Under the pieces are notes generated by a model that did no database searches, was not told the DNA's origin, and saw only the letters and a list, made by a program, of their open reading frames with translations. DNA of 64,000 nt from Bacteroidetes bacterium ADurb.Bin145 (GTDB taxonomy: Bacteria; Bacteroidota; Bacteroidia; Bacteroidales; VadinHA17), in NCBI GenBank assembly GCA_002070505.1, contig MWDJ01000012.1, positions 1 through 64,000 of the forward strand, given 5' to 3'. Shown in pieces: positions 54,016 to 63,220 of the stretch. Within the stretch, counting starts at the first letter, position 1. Each line of letters opens with the position of its first letter. The translations under genes were made by a program, and so were the position numbers.

Positions 54016-54104
54016 TACTTCTTCTTATGTCTGTTCTTCCGCAAACGTTTCTTCCGTTTGTGGGTGGCCATCTTATGTCTTTTACGTTTTTTCCCGCTTG
54101 GCAT
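54016..54104 (-). CDS. COX24/mS38-like basic mini-protein, frame apparently broken
   Basis: A very short, Lys/Arg/His-rich coding region starting at the ATG at 54104 (MPSGKKRKRHKMAT) and ending KRLRKNRHKKK before TAG at 54016-54018. This is the Bacteroidota AURKAIP1/COX24-domain protein (about 29 residues), a probable ribosome-associated peptide related to mitochondrial mS38, normally next to the HU gene. By my count the interval is 89 bases, one short of an open frame: start and stop parts are in different frames, with the slip between about 54058 and 54069. Either a one-base deletion in this genome or assembly, or a real loss. Confidence 0.6.
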
Positions 54105-54112
54105 ATAAAGGA

Positions 54113-54400
54113 TTATTTCTTAGCGTGAGATTTCACTTTATTTATGAATGTTTTTGCAGGCTTGAAAGCCGGGATATTGTGGGCAGGAATAATAATAGTA
54201 GTATTCTTTGAAATATTCCGTGCAGTTTTCTTTGCTCTTTTCTTAACAATAAAGCTTCCGAAACCTCTCAGATAAACATTATTACCAGCGACCATCGAAT
54301 GTTTTATAGTTTCCATTAAGGCTTCAACTGTCTTCTGTACAGTTACCTTTTCAATACCAGTACCTTTGGCAATTTCATTAACAATGTCTGCTTTAGTCAT
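54113..54400 (-). CDS. HU-family DNA-binding protein
   Basis: A 95-residue histone-like protein with the HU/IHF signature: MTKADIVNEIAKGTGIEKVTVQKTVEALMETIK, then VYLRGFGSFIVKKRAKKTARN and NIPAFKPAKTFINKV. The GFGSF and the arm PAF/PAKTF residues are conserved. Acts as a nucleoid protein. Start at the ATG at 54400; a TATATTTG box 60 bp upstream (54461-54468, minus strand) is its likely -7 element. Confidence 0.95.
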   Translation of the reverse strand: MTKADIVNEIAKGTGIEKVTVQKTVEALMETIKHSMVAGNNVYLRGFGSFIVKKRAKKTARNISKNTTIIIPAHNIPAFKPAKTFINKVKSHAKK

Positions 54401-54741
54401 TTTACTTGAAGTTTAAAAATTCAACAAATTATTTTGAGTATTCTTTTTTTTTCAACCCTGCAAATATAGAAATATTATTTATTTAATAAAGAATCACATT
54501 GATAATAATTTTTTTTATAATATTTTATTATTGACTTAATTACGAAGGCTTAGAAATACTTTACCGAAGTTTTTCATAAGGGATTGTCTTAAGCTGCCTT
54601 CACAGGTCTCTTAAATTACTGTGATCATAAAATATTGATTATATGTATTATAACCTTTAAAGCCTCAAAAAATTGTACATAGAGGTTTTTTTCTTAACTT
54701 TACATTTCTGTTTTGTCCATAACCTATTAAACCATAACTGC
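54401..54741. other. AT-rich divergent spacer between HU and ssb
   Basis: 341 bp without a gene. It contains the HU -7 box TATATTTG (54461-54468, minus strand), a long A/T-only stretch around 54500-54540, and a candidate ssb promoter (TTG at 54673-54675, 19 bp, TAACTTTA at 54695-54702). In many Bacteroidota mutY lies just before ssb; there is no coding trace of it here. Confidence 0.6.
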
Positions 54742-55305
54742 ATGTCAATCAATAAAGTCATACTTGTTGGCAACGTCGGGAAAGACCCTGTTGTAAGGTA
54801 TTTCGACAAAGGTGTAGCAAAAGCTACATTCCCCCTTGCAACAAGCGAAACTTACACCAATCAGCAGGGGGAGACCATAACATCGACTGAATGGCATAAT
54901 ATCGTTTTATGGCGCTCACTTGCCGAAGTTGCAGAAAAAACGATAAAAAAGGGTACACAGGTATATCTTGTCGGAAGAATAAAAACACGGTCTTATGTCG
55001 ACAAGGATGGAAACAACAAATATATCACTGAGATCCTTGCAGATACATTAATGGTACTCGAAAAAAAACAATCCCCGGGGTCTTACCCCTCCCAGTCTGA
55101 TTCTGCCCGAAATGAATCTCAGAACAAGAAAGGACCTGTTACCCAGATAAACGAACCCGATGACTTTCCTTACAGGGGATCAAATAATACCGAAGCAAAA
55201 GACTGGAATGATAATAGTACAACAAACGGCGGTGAATCCGGGCCGGGCGGTACATTTAGCAATGAGCCGTCACAGGGTCAGAGCGAAGATGACCTGCCTT
55301 TCTAG
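54742..55305 (+). CDS. ssb: Single-stranded DNA-binding protein
   Basis: SSB with an OB fold at about 1-110 (MSINKVILVGNVGKDPVVRYF, FPLATSETYTN, TEWHNIVLWRSLAEVAEKTIKKGTQVYLVG) and a disordered linker ending in the acidic DDLPF tip that recruits repair and replication proteins. The ATG at 54742 is the true start; the longer frame covers the promoter. About 187 residues. gldE follows after 15 bp, the common Bacteroidota arrangement. Confidence 0.95.
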   Translation: MSINKVILVGNVGKDPVVRYFDKGVAKATFPLATSETYTNQQGETITSTEWHNIVLWRSLAEVAEKTIKKGTQVYLVGRIKTRSYVDKDGNNKYITEILADTLMVLEKKQSPGSYPSQSDSARNESQNKKGPVTQINEPDDFPYRGSNNTEAKDWNDNSTTNGGESGPGGTFSNEPSQGQSEDDLPF

Positions 55306-55320
55306 ATTTATTAATTAAAT

Positions 55321-56673
55321 TTGTTTCATTTGGAACCGGCATTTTCAGTTAACTGTTTTGGGGTTTTATCAGTGGTTGTCGTCAATCCGGTTGATCTTAA
55401 GATAATTATCGGATTTATCATCCTGGCCATCCTTTTAATCGGATCAGGCCTTATGTCAGCTTCAGAGGTAGCTTACTTCTCCCTCAGACCTGAAGACATT
55501 GAAAAACTCCGCAATGACAAAAGCAGCAAAAACCAGTCTGTCCTGAAGCTTTTTAGCATGCCTGAAAAACTTCTGAGTACTATCCTGGTCGCAAACAATA
55601 CTATCAATGTTACAATAGTCCTTCTTGCAGCTTTCATCAGCGCCAGACTGTTCGATTTCAGCGCAGAACCTCTGATCGGCTTCATAGTCGAGGCAATAGT
55701 AATTACCTTCCTACTGTTGTTTTTTGGTGAAATATTACCCAAGGTTTTTGCATCAAGGAACGGTTTACAGACAGCTCTTTTCATGGCTTTTCCGCTTACA
55801 ATCCTTATAAAGATACTGAAACCTGTCACTTCTCTGCTTATTAAATCCTCTTCAATAGTTAAAAAAAGAACCTCAAGGAGGTCATCTGATCTGAGCATGG
55901 ATGATCTTTCAGATGCACTGGAACTGACATCTGATGAACTTGATGAGGATGAAAAAATACTGAAGGGGATAGTCAACTTCGGGAATATAAGTGTCAACGC
56001 AATAATGTGCCCGAGAATAGATGTCACGGCTGTCGATATCAAATTAGGGTTCTGCCAGATAATATCTGTCATAATTGAATCGGGATTCTCCAGAATACCG
56101 GTTTATTCAGAATCGTTCGATAATGTAAAGGGAATATTGTATGCCAAAGATGTTCTTCCATATATGAACAACACTGACAGCTTCAAGTGGCAGTCACTGC
56201 TGAGACCTCCCTATTTTGTTCCTGAGACAAAGAAAATAAACGATCTTCTGAAGGAGTTTCAGCAAAAGAAAATCCATATGGCTATTGTAATTGATGAGTA
56301 CGGAGGTACATCAGGCATAATTACCCTTGAGGACATACTTGAAGAAATAGTAGGAGAAATAACTGACGAAAGCGATGAGGACGAGATACTCTACAGAAAA
56401 ATCGATGAAAGGACCTTTATGTTTGAGGGTAAGATCCTGTTAAATGATTTCCTGAAAGTTCTTGATCTTGATGAAAATTTCTTCGATTATGTAAAAGGCG
56501 AATCCGAAACACTTGCAGGACTGATACTTGAGCTCACGGGTGAGATCCCGAAGAAGAACCAGGTAATCAAATACGGTGATTTCAAATTCACCATAGAATC
56601 TGCCGACAGAAGAAGAATCAGGGAAATCCGTGTCGAATATAATCAGGCTGATAAAGATCTTGACAAAGAATAG
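55321..56673 (+). CDS. gldE: GldE-like CNNM/CBS membrane protein
   Basis: A 450-residue protein with a CNNM/DUF21 membrane domain (about 25-170, [27 protein letters not shown] and three further helices), a CBS pair (about 210-335, [12 protein letters not shown] and [25 protein letters not shown]) and a CorC-like C-terminal domain (about 350-430). Position between ssb and gldD identifies it as GldE, which supports GldD in gliding and T9SS function. The start appears to be TTG at 55321; no ATG exists before the first helix. Confidence 0.9.
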   Translation: MFHLEPAFSVNCFGVLSVVVVNPVDLKIIIGFIILAILLIGSGLMSASEVAYFSLRPEDIEKLRNDKSSKNQSVLKLFSMPEKLLSTILVANNTINVTIVLLAAFISARLFDFSAEPLIGFIVEAIVITFLLLFFGEILPKVFASRNGLQTALFMAFPLTILIKILKPVTSLLIKSSSIVKKRTSRRSSDLSMDDLSDALELTSDELDEDEKILKGIVNFGNISVNAIMCPRIDVTAVDIKLGFCQIISVIIESGFSRIPVYSESFDNVKGILYAKDVLPYMNNTDSFKWQSLLRPPYFVPETKKINDLLKEFQQKKIHMAIVIDEYGGTSGIITLEDILEEIVGEITDESDEDEILYRKIDERTFMFEGKILLNDFLKVLDLDENFFDYVKGESETLAGLILELTGEIPKKNQVIKYGDFKFTIESADRRRIREIRVEYNQADKDLDKE

Positions 56674-57262
56674 TATTCTGATATTGCTCCTTACCATCTG
56701 TCTGATTTCCGGTTGCCGGGAAGTGACAGTCCCAAAACCAAAAGGATACTTCCGTATAGATCTGCCTGAAAAAAAATACAGGCTTTTCGATCCGGCAACG
56801 GCTTATCATCCGGGATCCCTTCCACTTCTGTTTGAATATCCTGTTTATGGCGAAATATCTTTCAAATCTGATGATATTGCAACACCCGGTTGGTTCAACA
56901 TAAATTTCCCGTCTTACAGGGCAAAAATATACTTTACATACAAGGATGTGAGAGGAGATCTTGCCGGACTTATTGAAGAATCCTACAAATTGGATGTCAA
57001 GAACCATATAACCAAAGCCGATGCTATAAATGAGGAACTGATCACTAAACCTGAGCACAGGGTATACGGCATTCTTTATGACCTTAAAGGAAGTACAGCG
57101 ACAGCGGTACAGTTTTTTGTGACAGACAGCACAAAACATTTCTTCAGGGGATCACTCTATTTTTCATCTGCACCTAATCCTGATTCACTGGCGCCTGTTA
57201 TCGATTTTTTCAGAAAGGATGTTGTTCATCTTATAGAAACTCTTGAATGGCAGGATAAATAA
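56630..57262 (+). CDS. gldD: Gliding motility lipoprotein GldD
   Basis: A lipoprotein of about 200 residues required for gliding and T9SS secretion in flavobacteria. Signal and lipobox ISGC at about residue 28, then VPKPKGYFRIDLPEKKY, the GldD hallmark, and FEYPVYGEISF. The frame starts with GTG at 56630, overlapping gldE by 44 bp; a TTG inside the overlap would give a shorter signal and is an equal candidate. Mature protein in the periplasm, tethered to a membrane. Confidence 0.9.
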   Translation: MSNIIRLIKILTKNSILILLLTICLISGCREVTVPKPKGYFRIDLPEKKYRLFDPATAYHPGSLPLLFEYPVYGEISFKSDDIATPGWFNINFPSYRAKIYFTYKDVRGDLAGLIEESYKLDVKNHITKADAINEELITKPEHRVYGILYDLKGSTATAVQFFVTDSTKHFFRGSLYFSSAPNPDSLAPVIDFFRKDVVHLIETLEWQDK

Positions 57263-57275
57263 CTAAAGGCAAATA

Positions 57276-57935
57276 ATGGGTTGCATTACAAAACATTATC
57301 TTAACGAATCTACTATTCTCGGGGTTTGGAAAATCGAAGAGGATATTGAAACCCTTCTTGGAATGGTGGATCTGGATGCAGAGGAAAAGAAAAAATATAA
57401 AGTATTTGCCAGCACATCACGTAAACTTGAATTCCTGAGCGTACGCGCATTACTTTCAGAATTACTTGGCAAAGAGGCCAAAATAGTTTACAACAAGAAT
57501 AACAAGCCTTTTCTTAAGGACGGCTCAAGGTTTATAAGTATCTCACATTCACATAAGCTGACTGCAATCCTTTGCAGTACTACCGACAGGGTGGGTATAG
57601 ATCTTGAATATATGAGCTCCAATATTGGTGCTATTGCCTTCAAATTCCTTAACCGGGGAGAAAAAATAACCAGAGATCCTGAAAAGAGAAGATATCATAT
57701 GTATCTTCACTGGTGCGCAAAGGAATCACTTTACAAGATATGCGATAAGGAAGGAATCAGCATTCGGAATAACATTACTATTGAAGCTTTTGAGGTTGGA
57801 GAATCAGGAGAATGCCGGGGGAAAGTACATACAAGGAAGATCAATGAATCCTTTGACCTCAATTACACCAGGTATGATAATTATGCGATCGTTTGGACGA
57901 AGAAGAACTACGGAAATGGAAATGTTCAGAAATAA
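57276..57935 (+). CDS. 4'-phosphopantetheinyl transferase superfamily protein
   Basis: Sfp-type enzyme that loads phosphopantetheine onto carrier proteins. The Mg2+ and CoA motifs are RVGIDLEYMS (Asp and Glu) and WCAKESLYKICDKEG (catalytic Glu and Lys). 219 residues. It lies 13 bp after gldD and overlaps the GGGP synthase gene. A separate AcpS may exist elsewhere; the target carrier is unknown. Confidence 0.87.
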   Translation: MGCITKHYLNESTILGVWKIEEDIETLLGMVDLDAEEKKKYKVFASTSRKLEFLSVRALLSELLGKEAKIVYNKNNKPFLKDGSRFISISHSHKLTAILCSTTDRVGIDLEYMSSNIGAIAFKFLNRGEKITRDPEKRRYHMYLHWCAKESLYKICDKEGISIRNNITIEAFEVGESGECRGKVHTRKINESFDLNYTRYDNYAIVWTKKNYGNGNVQK

Positions 57936-58635
57936 AAAAAATGTTGCCCTGCTGCTCGATCCTGACAAAGTAAATGAAGAAGCACTTCCGGGAATCTTAA
58001 AGAGTGCAAGGAAAGCCGGCACTGATTTTATTATGGTTGGTGGAAGCCTTACCTTCAGGAGTGTTGAGAACGTCATTGACCTGATAAGGAGTAACTGTTC
58101 CATTCCAGTCGTTCTTTTCCCAGGAAACCTGCTTCAGCTCAGCCGGAAGGCAGATCTTATACTTCTTCTCTCGCTGATCTCAGGAAGGAATCCTGAGCTT
58201 CTGATCGGGAACCATGTCATAGCCGCTCCATATCTCAAAGATGTAAAGGAGAAACTGATCCCCGTGGGATATATTCTGATTGGCTGCGGATCCAAAACAT
58301 CAGTCGAATATATAAGTCAGACTGAAGCCATCCCCTCCGATAAAACTGATATTGTTGTAGCGACTGCAATTGCCGGTGAAATGCTCGGACTCAGAATGAT
58401 ATATCTTGAAGCAGGCAGCGGAGCAGGGAATCCCGTACCGGCAGAAATAATTAAAGCTGTGAGAAAGGAAATAACCGTTCCCCTGGCCGTCGGAGGAGGG
58501 ATCAGGACCAGTGAGGAGGCCAGGGAGATCTATGAGGCTGGCGCCGACCTGATAATACTTGGAAACGGGTGCGAGAAAGATCTCCGGCTGCTTAATGAAG
58601 CATGCAAACTAAGGGATGATCTGATCAGTAAGTAA
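57922..58635 (+). CDS. Geranylgeranylglyceryl phosphate synthase-like (GGGPS/PcrB) protein
   Basis: TIM-barrel prenyltransferase that joins a prenyl diphosphate to sn-glycerol 1-phosphate in an ether link. Motifs: VALLLDPDKVNEEALP, DFIMVGGSLTF, VVLFPGNLLQLSRKADLILLLSLISGRNPELLIGNHV, YLEAGSGAGNPVP and AVGGGIRTSEEA. About 237 residues. I prefer the ATG at 57922 (or 57916); both overlap the Sfp-type gene by about 14-20 bp. Bacteroidota members of this family have been shown to make geranylgeranylglyceryl phosphate, but its end product in these bacteria is unclear. Confidence 0.88.
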   Translation: MFRNKKNVALLLDPDKVNEEALPGILKSARKAGTDFIMVGGSLTFRSVENVIDLIRSNCSIPVVLFPGNLLQLSRKADLILLLSLISGRNPELLIGNHVIAAPYLKDVKEKLIPVGYILIGCGSKTSVEYISQTEAIPSDKTDIVVATAIAGEMLGLRMIYLEAGSGAGNPVPAEIIKAVRKEITVPLAVGGGIRTSEEAREIYEAGADLIILGNGCEKDLRLLNEACKLRDDLISK

Positions 58636-60303
58636 CTAGCGGAATAACTCGAACATAGGCTCTCCGGTGCAACCATTGGGTATTGGTACCTTGCATAATG
58701 AGGAGAGTGTGGCCGCAATATCCGTCATATTTATTTTTCGCGATACAACTGCCTTATTCACTGCCCATCCGTACCATATAAGCGGTACATGTGAATCATA
58801 TTCATAGGGTGAATTATGATTGGTTACGTAATTATCATCCTTCTCAACCCAGCCTGAATTAAGAGTCATAATAACATCCCCTGATCTCTGAGGACTGAAA
58901 TTATTTATAATCCTTTTAAGGTTCCCGCTGCTGTAATCATTCATCTCGAATGCAGAATACGGATAGGCTGTGGCAACACCCGAAAACTGAACAAGGAATC
59001 GTGCAACCTTCTTCTGAACATCATCCAGAGAGAGTTTTGCATCTTCTATCAGCGTCCTGTTAAGAAAGATCTGCTTGTCTGAATAACCCTTGATCCACGC
59101 TCCTTCACCATAAACAGCGTTAAGGTAACTCCTGAGAAGCTGCAAAGCCTGATTCTGTCTGAAATATCCTGAAGGTATCCTGTTGCTTTCAAGAACTCCC
59201 GGTATCTCTGAAACTCCATGTGAAGAGGTGAAGAATACAAGGATATTCCGTTTCCCGATATTATCATTAAGATATTTCAACAGCTTTTCAATATCATTGT
59301 CAAGCCTGAGGATCGCATCTGCCATTTCAATCGAAGACGGGCCAAACCTGTGCCCGATATAATCAGTTGAAGTATAACATATTGAAAGAAAATCTGTTAC
59401 ATCGTCCTTGCCAAGCTCCTCTTTCTCGATAAGCTTAACGGCAAAATCGGTAGTGAATGTATTTCCCATTGGGATTTCCCTCAGTAATGAATAGTCGCGG
59501 CCTGAATTACTCCTGCTCCGTGAACTCATTTTCTTCAGGTCATACGGAAAATAATTAATGCCATTAAAACCCAGTTCATAAATGTTGGTATCGGGCAAAC
59601 AGTCCTTATAAACTTCCTTAGGCTTGAATAAGGTCCATGGATTTGTCAGGAATACTTCAGGATATTTCATTGCATTAAAATCGGATACCCATCCCGGCAA
59701 TGCATTGTTATAATAAGTGCTTGACATCCAGGTTCCGGTTACATTGTCGTACCAGTAAGCTCCATCTGCAGCATGACCTGCTGAGAATATGACCGGATTA
59801 TCCTTCATACCAACCGAAAAAACCTTTGCCTTCTTATTTGTCGACATCTTAAGTTCATCGGAAAAAGTTGAGGACTGAAGATTGACCGGAGAATGAAGCC
59901 CCTGCTCGAAACTGCCTCCTACAGGGCTGACTGTATTATCACTTGTGCAATATATAAGCTCTTCCTTCAGGGGAACATACCAGTAATCAGATGTTATGCC
60001 ATGCATAGATGGCTCAGCACCAGTTGAAATTGTTGCATGGCCCGGAGCTGACTGGGTAAGCATATACTGGAACGATGCATTCTGAAAATAGGTACCTTCA
60101 TTAAGCAACTTTCTGATTCCATTCTCTGAAAATCTGTTACGGAATTTTTCAAGCTGATCATATCTCAGCTGTTCAACTACTATTCCAATAACAAGTCTTG
60201 GTTTATCAGGAGGCAGATAAGCACCCTGCCCTTGCAGATTATTAAAAACAGATAATACCAGAAACCCTGACAGAATAACTTTCAAAATCGTCTCACCCTT
60301 CAT
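58636..60303 (-). CDS. Alkaline phosphatase-superfamily protein with altered metal site
   Basis: A 555-residue exported phosphatase/phosphodiesterase-fold protein (signal about 1-25, NNLQGQ), similar to PafA-type enzymes. The nucleophile Thr lies in YMLTQSAPGHATISTG; the ligands of one metal site are kept (TDYIGHRFGP and HVPLIWYG). In the other site the first Asp is Glu (VIGIVVEQLR instead of VVDQMR-like) and the usual Asp-His pair is Ser-His (FFTSSHGVSEIP instead of TADHG). The enzyme may use one metal, or be changed in activity. Transcribed from a consensus promoter at 60356-60385. Confidence 0.85.
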   Translation of the reverse strand: MKGETILKVILSGFLVLSVFNNLQGQGAYLPPDKPRLVIGIVVEQLRYDQLEKFRNRFSENGIRKLLNEGTYFQNASFQYMLTQSAPGHATISTGAEPSMHGITSDYWYVPLKEELIYCTSDNTVSPVGGSFEQGLHSPVNLQSSTFSDELKMSTNKKAKVFSVGMKDNPVIFSAGHAADGAYWYDNVTGTWMSSTYYNNALPGWVSDFNAMKYPEVFLTNPWTLFKPKEVYKDCLPDTNIYELGFNGINYFPYDLKKMSSRSRSNSGRDYSLLREIPMGNTFTTDFAVKLIEKEELGKDDVTDFLSICYTSTDYIGHRFGPSSIEMADAILRLDNDIEKLLKYLNDNIGKRNILVFFTSSHGVSEIPGVLESNRIPSGYFRQNQALQLLRSYLNAVYGEGAWIKGYSDKQIFLNRTLIEDAKLSLDDVQKKVARFLVQFSGVATAYPYSAFEMNDYSSGNLKRIINNFSPQRSGDVIMTLNSGWVEKDDNYVTNHNSPYEYDSHVPLIWYGWAVNKAVVSRKINMTDIAATLSSLCKVPIPNGCTGEPMFELFR

Positions 60304-60355
60304 AGTTCACAATTCGGAATTATAATATGTGTTTATGTAAAAAAATAACAAGCTT

Positions 60356-60385
60356 CAAAAGTAGGTTTTTTAAGCAGAGTATCAA
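60356..60385 (-). promoter_or_regulatory. Consensus promoter of phosphatase gene
   Basis: On the minus strand: TTG (complement of 60383-60385), 19-bp spacer, TACTTTTG (complement of 60356-60363), matching the TAnnTTTG type. It is 52 bp before the ATG, and lies in the spacer after the M14 carboxypeptidase gene. Confidence 0.65.
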
Positions 60386-60414
60386 TGCCGGGGAATGAAA
60401 ATAGAAGGAATTAT

Positions 60415-62130
60415 TCAGTGTTTCACTACCACAAACCGTTTCCTGCAGACAGCGGCTGACTCTGAACTGCTGATAACCAGCAGATAAGAGCCGTCAGGAA
60501 GATCAGTCACATCTATTTCAAGTGGAATATCTTCAATCGCCATACCGGAATAATCCCTGAGTTTTATTCCCAGAGTGCTGTAAATTTTCACATTGATCCT
60601 TCCGAACAGTTTTTCGGGCAACACAGCTCTGATATACTCATTTGAGGGATTCGGGTAAATAATTATTTCAGGAGTATCAATAGTATCTACCGGATTAATG
60701 TATGGTGTCATTTCGACAATGACCTCAGTCCGGTTGTAATCGGAAACAATTACATTTTTCACAAATGCATCGGTATACCTGTTGGCTTTTACAAGCAGGT
60801 TCCACGATCCGGGTGCAATGAGTCTTGTAAAACTCCCGGTCAGAGTGTCGGAAAAGACGATCGAACTGTCCCTGTCATGCCCCGGGATCAGAATCTTTGC
60901 AGGAACCGGGAGCCCCGTTTTAATATCAGTTACTGTTCCGCGGATCCCGTACAATGCGTTTTCGAGATATCCAAGCAATGACTGCCGGTTATAATCCCAT
61001 AATGAATTCAGATCACCTGCAGGAGTTACAAAATTGTTATCCAGTTCAATAGTCACCTCCCTTCCCTGCAATTCCCAGGTAACATAATCCTGTCGTCCAC
61101 CGGTTATAGGGTACCATTCCCAGCCATTTGTTACTCCGTCTTTCAGAAAAGTCATATAACCCGGGGCAGAAAACTGGTGAACAGTATCCACATATTTTCT
61201 GCTTATATCGTAAAACCAGTCATCATCCGCATGCCTTCTGCTCCACCTGTCCCAGGGATAATTGACCACTTCCTCACCGGCATGAAAATTTGCCGAAATA
61301 ACAAAATGATGCTTTCTCATGAATTTTATCATGTCCCTAGTCTCTTTCTGGAGGATGTTATTTGGCACCTGAGGGTCAGGAAAATTCCTGTTAAGATCAT
61401 ACCCGTTAGCATTGGCTCTGACCGGAGCTGTGATCTCATTACCTGTCAGATATGTTCCGTCAGGATTCGCAAGAGGGTTGATCCATATTTCAAGTTCAGA
61501 CAGCAGTCTGGTGATTCTGCTGTCTGTTCCGTAGTTCTTCAGCAGGTAATCGGCAAGCCTGAGCATCAGAATAAATCCGCCCGTCTCGTTCCCATGAATT
61601 GTTGAGGTATACAGAACTTCGGGCTCGTCTTCATCAGTTTTAACATTATCCGATAATTTCAGGGCAAGCACCAGCTTTCCGTAATTCGTTGTTCCGATTG
61701 TATCCACATCGCAGATTGCCGGATAGCCTGAGGCAAAAGCTTCCATTATTGAAAGGTACTGTGTATATGACGGATATGTCTCCCACTCCATCGCCTCAGC
61801 AAGATCTGCCGAGGTTATAATACCTTTCAGACCAGAGTCCGGGATTAGAGAATAATCGAATTTCTGATCAATGAACCATCCGATTGTAAGAGGTGAAAGG
61901 ACTATTTCAACAATGTCATCTTTAACAGAACTTATTGAAACGTTACGGGAAAGTTCGTTTAGGGAATTCTTTTCAATAATATGTACAGTAACTATTGCCT
62001 GACCGGTACGCTCAACTAATTCCTTAAGAAGATCATCTTTTAATTTAACCTGTGAAAAGCACTCTGATGAAAAGAACGCCAGAATAATTATATTGACGAT
62101 CAGGCTTTTCCGCAACATTCTCTTAAACAT
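60415..62130 (-). CDS. M14 zinc carboxypeptidase with T9SS type A tail
   Basis: A 571-residue secreted metallocarboxypeptidase. Signal peptide (about 1-27, ECFSQ). The M14 domain spans about 120-395 with the zinc ligands in STIHGNETGG (HxxE) and ISANFHAGEEVVNYPWD, the substrate Asn-Arg pair in GYDLNRNFPDP, and a catalytic Glu in EVTIELDNNF. Then a carboxypeptidase-regulatory-like fold (about 398-480, YGIRGTVTDIKTGLPVPAKI) and a type A T9SS C-terminal domain (IIYPNPSNEYIRAVLPEK to the end). Gene start overlaps the ychF stop by eight bases. Confidence 0.92.
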   Translation of the reverse strand: MFKRMLRKSLIVNIIILAFFSSECFSQVKLKDDLLKELVERTGQAIVTVHIIEKNSLNELSRNVSISSVKDDIVEIVLSPLTIGWFIDQKFDYSLIPDSGLKGIITSADLAEAMEWETYPSYTQYLSIMEAFASGYPAICDVDTIGTTNYGKLVLALKLSDNVKTDEDEPEVLYTSTIHGNETGGFILMLRLADYLLKNYGTDSRITRLLSELEIWINPLANPDGTYLTGNEITAPVRANANGYDLNRNFPDPQVPNNILQKETRDMIKFMRKHHFVISANFHAGEEVVNYPWDRWSRRHADDDWFYDISRKYVDTVHQFSAPGYMTFLKDGVTNGWEWYPITGGRQDYVTWELQGREVTIELDNNFVTPAGDLNSLWDYNRQSLLGYLENALYGIRGTVTDIKTGLPVPAKILIPGHDRDSSIVFSDTLTGSFTRLIAPGSWNLLVKANRYTDAFVKNVIVSDYNRTEVIVEMTPYINPVDTIDTPEIIIYPNPSNEYIRAVLPEKLFGRINVKIYSTLGIKLRDYSGMAIEDIPLEIDVTDLPDGSYLLVISSSESAAVCRKRFVVVKH

Positions 62131-63220
62131 TGAATCTTATATGCAGGATATCCCCGTCGCCGACAACATAATTCCTGCCTTCAATATAAAATCTGCCTGC
62201 TTCCTTGCATCGGTGCTCAGAACCCAGAGTGATAAAATCATCGTATTTCATCACTTCTGCCCTGATAAAACCTCTTTCGAGATCGCTGTGTATCACCCCG
62301 GCGGCCTGGGGTGCAGTCATGCCTTTTTTTATTGTCCATGCCCTGATCTCCTTTGGGCCAACAGTAAAGAATGTCTGGAGGTTAAGTAGTTTATATGCAG
62401 CCCTGATAAGTTTATTCACGCCGGGTTCATCGAGTCCCGCATCAGCCAGGAACGCGTTACGATCGTCTATATTCTCCAGATCTGCAATCTCCGCTTCGGT
62501 CTTTCCTGCAATTATAAGCATCTCCGCATCCCTGCCCCTGAGGAATTCTTTAACCCTGTCGACATAGTGATTTCCGCTCGCAGCTGATTTTTCATCAACA
62601 TTGCATATGAACATTACCGGCTTCATTGTAAGAAGAAACAGATCATCGATAAATTTTTTCTCCTCGTCTTTTACTCGCAGACTTCGCGCATTATTGAAAT
62701 TCCCTATATGGTCCCTGTAACGCTCAAGTACCTCAAGGCCCTGAAGCGACTCCTTATCTCCGGATTTGGATGCTTTCTTTAACCTCTCGATCTTTTTTTC
62801 GACTGATTCAAGATCCTTCACCTGCAATTCAAGGTCGATTGTTTCTATATCCCTTACCGGATCAACTGACCCTTCAATGTGGGGCAGGTTCTCATCATCA
62901 AAGCACCTGAGAACATGTATCAGAGCATCTGTATTTCTTATATCGCCAAGGAATTTATTACCGCTGCCTTCACCCTTATTGGATCCCTTTGTAAGCCCTG
63001 GAATATCAACTATCTCAACAGTGGTATGGACTATCTTCTCAGTAACCTGATGTTTTTCAAGCTCATAAAGTCTCTGGTCAGGTACCTGGATGATGCCAAT
63101 ATTTGACTTTGTTGCACTGAAAGCGAAAGCATGCGTCTCACCCCTGGTGTTTGATAAACAGTTAAATATTGTAGTCTTACCTACATTAGTGATTCCTATA
63201 ATTCCGCACTGAAGAGCCAT
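62123..63220 (-). CDS. ychF: Redox-regulated ATPase YchF
   Basis: OBG-family P-loop ATPase associated with the ribosome and oxidative stress. G1 GITNVGKTTIFNCL, G2/G3 VDIPGLTKGSNKGEGSGNKFLGDIRNTDALIHVLR, FICNVDEKSA in place of NKxD (the YchF hallmark that prefers ATP) and a C-terminal TGS domain (TFFTVGPKEIRAWTIKKG). From the ATG at 63220 it has 365 residues; the ATG at 63229 adds three. Coupled to the M14 gene. Confidence 0.95.
   Translation of the reverse strand: MALQCGIIGITNVGKTTIFNCLSNTRGETHAFAFSATKSNIGIIQVPDQRLYELEKHQVTEKIVHTTVEIVDIPGLTKGSNKGEGSGNKFLGDIRNTDALIHVLRCFDDENLPHIEGSVDPVRDIETIDLELQVKDLESVEKKIERLKKASKSGDKESLQGLEVLERYRDHIGNFNNARSLRVKDEEKKFIDDLFLLTMKPVMFICNVDEKSAASGNHYVDRVKEFLRGRDAEMLIIAGKTEAEIADLENIDDRNAFLADAGLDEPGVNKLIRAAYKLLNLQTFFTVGPKEIRAWTIKKGMTAPQAAGVIHSDLERGFIRAEVMKYDDFITLGSEHRCKEAGRFYIEGRNYVVGDGDILHIRFNV

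Noticed and set aside
55473-56072. Minus-strand frame of 199 residues opposite gldE
   Set aside because: Shadow of gldE with high Ser/Leu/Ile and no domain; gldE is a well-supported gene.
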